In this document: one piece after another, positions 62,163-64,000 of the stretch
How the letters are laid out: each line of letters begins with the position of its first letter
How positions within the stretch are numbered: the first letter of the stretch is position 1
Source: an uncultured Schumannella sp.
GTDB lineage: Bacteria; Actinomycetota; Actinomycetes; Actinomycetales; Microbacteriaceae
Assembly (NCBI RefSeq): GCF_905479755.1
Contig: NZ_CAJQNT010000029.1
Coordinates: forward strand, 1-64,000
Length of the DNA stretch: 64,000 nucleotides
Direction of reading: 5' to 3'
The notes under the pieces: generated by a model
Seen by the model: only the letters and a program-made list of their open reading frames with translations
Database searches by the model: none
Told to the model about the DNA's origin: nothing
Translations under genes and position numbers: made by a program

Positions 62163-62303
62163 TCAGACCGCGTCGGCGTCGAGGGCGCGCGTCACGAGCG
62201 CGTGCTCGGGGTGGGCGTTGACGACGCAGGCGTCGCCCTCGCAGGCATCCGCATTCGCGTCTCCAACGATCTCAAGCGGGCTCGGGGTCGTGGGCTGAGT
62301 CAT
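62163..62303 (-). CDS. Small hypothetical protein, 46 residues
   Basis: It starts MTQPTTPSPLEIVGDANADA, has two Cys five residues apart (DACEGDACVVNAH) and ends EHALVTRALDADAV. AAGGAG ten bases before the ATG and an ATGA overlap with the FrnE-like gene indicate coupled translation. The paired Cys next to a thiol oxidoreductase gene is suggestive, but no function is known. Confidence 0.6.
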   Translation of the reverse strand: MTQPTTPSPLEIVGDANADACEGDACVVNAHPEHALVTRALDADAV

Positions 62304-62953
62304 GCTGCGGTCTCCTTCTCGGCGCTGAGCTGGCGAAGCACGTCGGCAAACACGGTGGTGTCTTGTGCCCCCGACACACCGTAGCGCTCTTCGAAGACGA
62401 AGAACGGCACCCCCGTGATTCCGTAGGCGCCCGCCTGGGCGACATCCGCTTTGACCGCCGGCAGATAGCGCGCGCTTTCCAGCACGTCGACCACCTCTGC
62501 ACGATCGAAGCCGAGACCCTCCGCAACGTCGGCGAGGTCGGGGATGCGGCCCACGTGTCCGCCGTCAATGAAGTACGCCTTCAGTAGCGCCTCCTTCATC
62601 TCCGCCTGGCGGCCGCGTTCCTTGGCGAAGTGCAGCAGCTCGTGCGCCTTGACCGTGTTGGTCTGGTGGACGTGATCGAAGTCGTAGGCGAGCCCGACAC
62701 TCGCGGCGATATCGGTGACGCGCTGGATCATCTGCTCGACCTGCGGCATCGGCAGTCCCTTGCGCTCGGCCAGGTACTGCGCGGTCGTGCCCTCGTAGTC
62801 GATCGGGGTGTCGGGAGACAGCTCGAACGAGTGGTACTCGACCTCGACCTCGCCGTCGAACTCGGCTACCGCCGCCTCGAACTTCCGCTTGCCGATGTAG
62901 CACCAGGGGCACTGCACGTCTGACCAGATGTCGACCTTGATGGATTTACTCAC
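62300..62953 (-). CDS. DsbA family oxidoreductase, FrnE-like
   Basis: 217 residues. The thioredoxin-fold active site is Cys15-Pro-Trp-Cys18 (SDVQCPWCYIGK) at the N-terminus, followed by the all-helical insertion typical of FrnE and 2-hydroxychromene isomerase, and a cis-Pro block GVPFFVFEERYGVSGAQ. There is no signal peptide, so it is cytoplasmic and probably a thiol oxidoreductase or isomerase. The 46-residue gene overlaps its stop. Confidence 0.92.
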   Translation of the reverse strand: MSKSIKVDIWSDVQCPWCYIGKRKFEAAVAEFDGEVEVEYHSFELSPDTPIDYEGTTAQYLAERKGLPMPQVEQMIQRVTDIAASVGLAYDFDHVHQTNTVKAHELLHFAKERGRQAEMKEALLKAYFIDGGHVGRIPDLADVAEGLGFDRAEVVDVLESARYLPAVKADVAQAGAYGITGVPFFVFEERYGVSGAQDTTVFADVLRQLSAEKETAA

Positions 62954-63000
62954 CTCACCCCCAACGCCCCCACCCCGCGCAAATTCCCGCCGAACGGGGG

Positions 63001-64000
63001 CTAGGCGCCGAGGAGGTGGCCGGCGAGGTAGCGCTCGAGACCGTCGAGCGGGATGCGCTCCTGGCTCATCGTGTCGCGCTCGCGCACCGTCACCGCGTTG
63101 TCGTCGAGGGTGTCGAAGTCGACGGTGACGCAGAACGGCGTGCCGATCTCGTCCTGGCGACGGTAGCGACGACCGATTGCGCCCGCGTCGTCGAACTCGA
63201 TCATCCAGTGCTGGCGCAGGCGGTCGGCGAGCTCCTTCGCCACCGGCGAGAGCTTCTCGTTGCGCGACAGCGGCAGCACGGCGACCTTGACCGGCGCAAG
63301 ACGACGGTCAAGGCGCAGCACGGTGCGCTTGTCGACGCCGCCCTTCGTGTTGGGCGCCTCGTCTTCGCTGTAGGCGTCCACCAGGAAGGCCATGAGCGCG
63401 CGCGTGAGACCGAACGCGGGCTCGATCACATACGGGATCCAGCGCTCGTTCTTGGTCTGATCGAAGTACGACAGGTCGACGCCCGAGTGCTCGGAGTGCG
63501 TCTTTAGGTCGAAGTCGGTGCGGTTGGCGACACCCATCAGCTCGCCCCACTCCGAACCGGCGAAGCGGAAACGGTACTCGACGTCGACGGTGCGCTTCGA
63601 GTAGTGGCTGAGCTTGTCTTTCGGGTGCTCGTAGAACCGCAGGTTCTCCTCCTGGATGCCGAGGTCGCGATACCACTTCATGCACGCGTCGATCCAGTAC
63701 TGGTGCCACTCTTCGTCGGTGCCGGGCTCGACGAAGAACTCCATCTCCATCTGCTCGAACTCGCGGGTGCGGAAGATGAAATTGCCGGGCGTGATCTCGT
63801 TGCGGAAGCTCTTGCCGACCTGAGCGATGCCGAACGGCGGCTTCTGGCGCGCACTCGACATGACGTTGGCGAAGTTGACGAAAATGCCCTGCGCGGTTTC
63901 GGGACGCAGGTAGTGCATGCCGGCCTCGTCATCCACCGGTCCGAGGAAGGTCTTCAGCAGTCCGCTGAAGGCGCGGGGCTCCGTCCACTGGCCACGGGTG
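63001..64000 (-). CDS. glyS: Glycyl-tRNA synthetase, C-terminal part (5' end beyond the window)
   Basis: The gene runs off the right edge; the reading stays open through [15 protein letters not shown] to 64000. Class II core motifs are visible: [46 protein letters not shown] (motif 2) and the motif 3 region [16 protein letters not shown]. The C-terminal anticodon-binding domain begins near [16 protein letters not shown]. This is the homodimeric (alpha2) type. It charges tRNA-Gly. Confidence 0.95.
   Translation of the reverse strand, partial: TRGQWTEPRAFSGLLKTFLGPVDDEAGMHYLRPETAQGIFVNFANVMSSARQKPPFGIAQVGKSFRNEITPGNFIFRTREFEQMEMEFFVEPGTDEEWHQYWIDACMKWYRDLGIQEENLRFYEHPKDKLSHYSKRTVDVEYRFRFAGSEWGELMGVANRTDFDLKTHSEHSGVDLSYFDQTKNERWIPYVIEPAFGLTRALMAFLVDAYSEDEAPNTKGGVDKRTVLRLDRRLAPVKVAVLPLSRNEKLSPVAKELADRLRQHWMIEFDDAGAIGRRYRRQDEIGTPFCVTVDFDTLDDNAVTVRERDTMSQERIPLDGLERYLAGHLLGA

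Overview
The window is high-GC, gene-dense DNA from an actinobacterium, most likely a Microbacteriaceae member. This rests on the gene content and order (sucB-lipB-lipA-DUF4191-RDD-glnA, glnE-glnA2-nadE-panB, aceE-PucR-type regulator-fabD-fabH-acpP-fabF, dusB-dgt-dnaG), on DUF3145 and DUF1684 genes, on a stand-alone family A DNA polymerase, and on many apparently leaderless genes. Almost everything is chromosomal core. No phage, insertion sequence, CRISPR array or toxin system was seen.

Layout. 1-5.7 kb: end of the E2 subunit of 2-oxoglutarate dehydrogenase, a membrane-anchored pseudokinase, lipoate synthesis (lipB, lipA), DUF4191 and an RDD protein. 5.7-19.8 kb: nitrogen and cofactor block with glnA behind a well-formed GlnR box, then a sugar-acid catabolic module (enolase-superfamily dehydratase, GntR regulator, ABC importer) sitting between glnA and glnE, then glnE, a second glutamine synthetase, nadE and panB. 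19.8-31.3 kb: map, polyphosphate glucokinase, a fatty acid desaturase, a cold-shock gene, RNase P RNA, RNase H, a coiled-coil protein with a degenerate zinc ribbon, a Nif3-like protein, a permease with a very large acidic N-terminal extension, a DMT exporter, tRNA-Val, a lipoprotein and a peroxiredoxin. 31.4-40.4 kb: aceE and the type II fatty acid synthesis genes with their regulator, followed by a thioredoxin-CcdA pair. 40.4-49.7 kb: DUF3145, family A polymerase, two 87-bp palindromic repeats, DUF1684, a mycothiol-type DinB-fold protein, an rRNA methyltransferase, a CAU tRNA, a 30-bp tandem repeat, a glycosyltransferase, a DMT protein and peptide deformylase. 49.7-57.2 kb: two histidine kinase/response regulator pairs with a SHOCT protein between them, tRNA-Asn, a beta-propeller protein, and an ABC ATPase and solute-binding protein without permeases. 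57.2-64 kb: dnaG, dgt, dusB, a YbaK protein, a DsbA/FrnE protein with a 46-residue downstream gene, and the 3' part of glycyl-tRNA synthetase.

The genes work together in several blocks. LipB and LipA make the lipoyl group carried by the neighbouring E2. AceE supplies acetyl-CoA to the fab genes beside it, with a PucR-type regulator between them. GlnE modifies the GlnA product. The most useful general observation is a TANNNT -10 hexamer placed exactly 6 (sometimes 7) bases before the start codon of about nineteen genes, which fixes their starts and implies leaderless transcripts. Nothing in the window is clearly a new defence or mobile system. The more novel items are the permease extension, the twin palindromic elements, the pseudokinase and the permease-less ABC operon.
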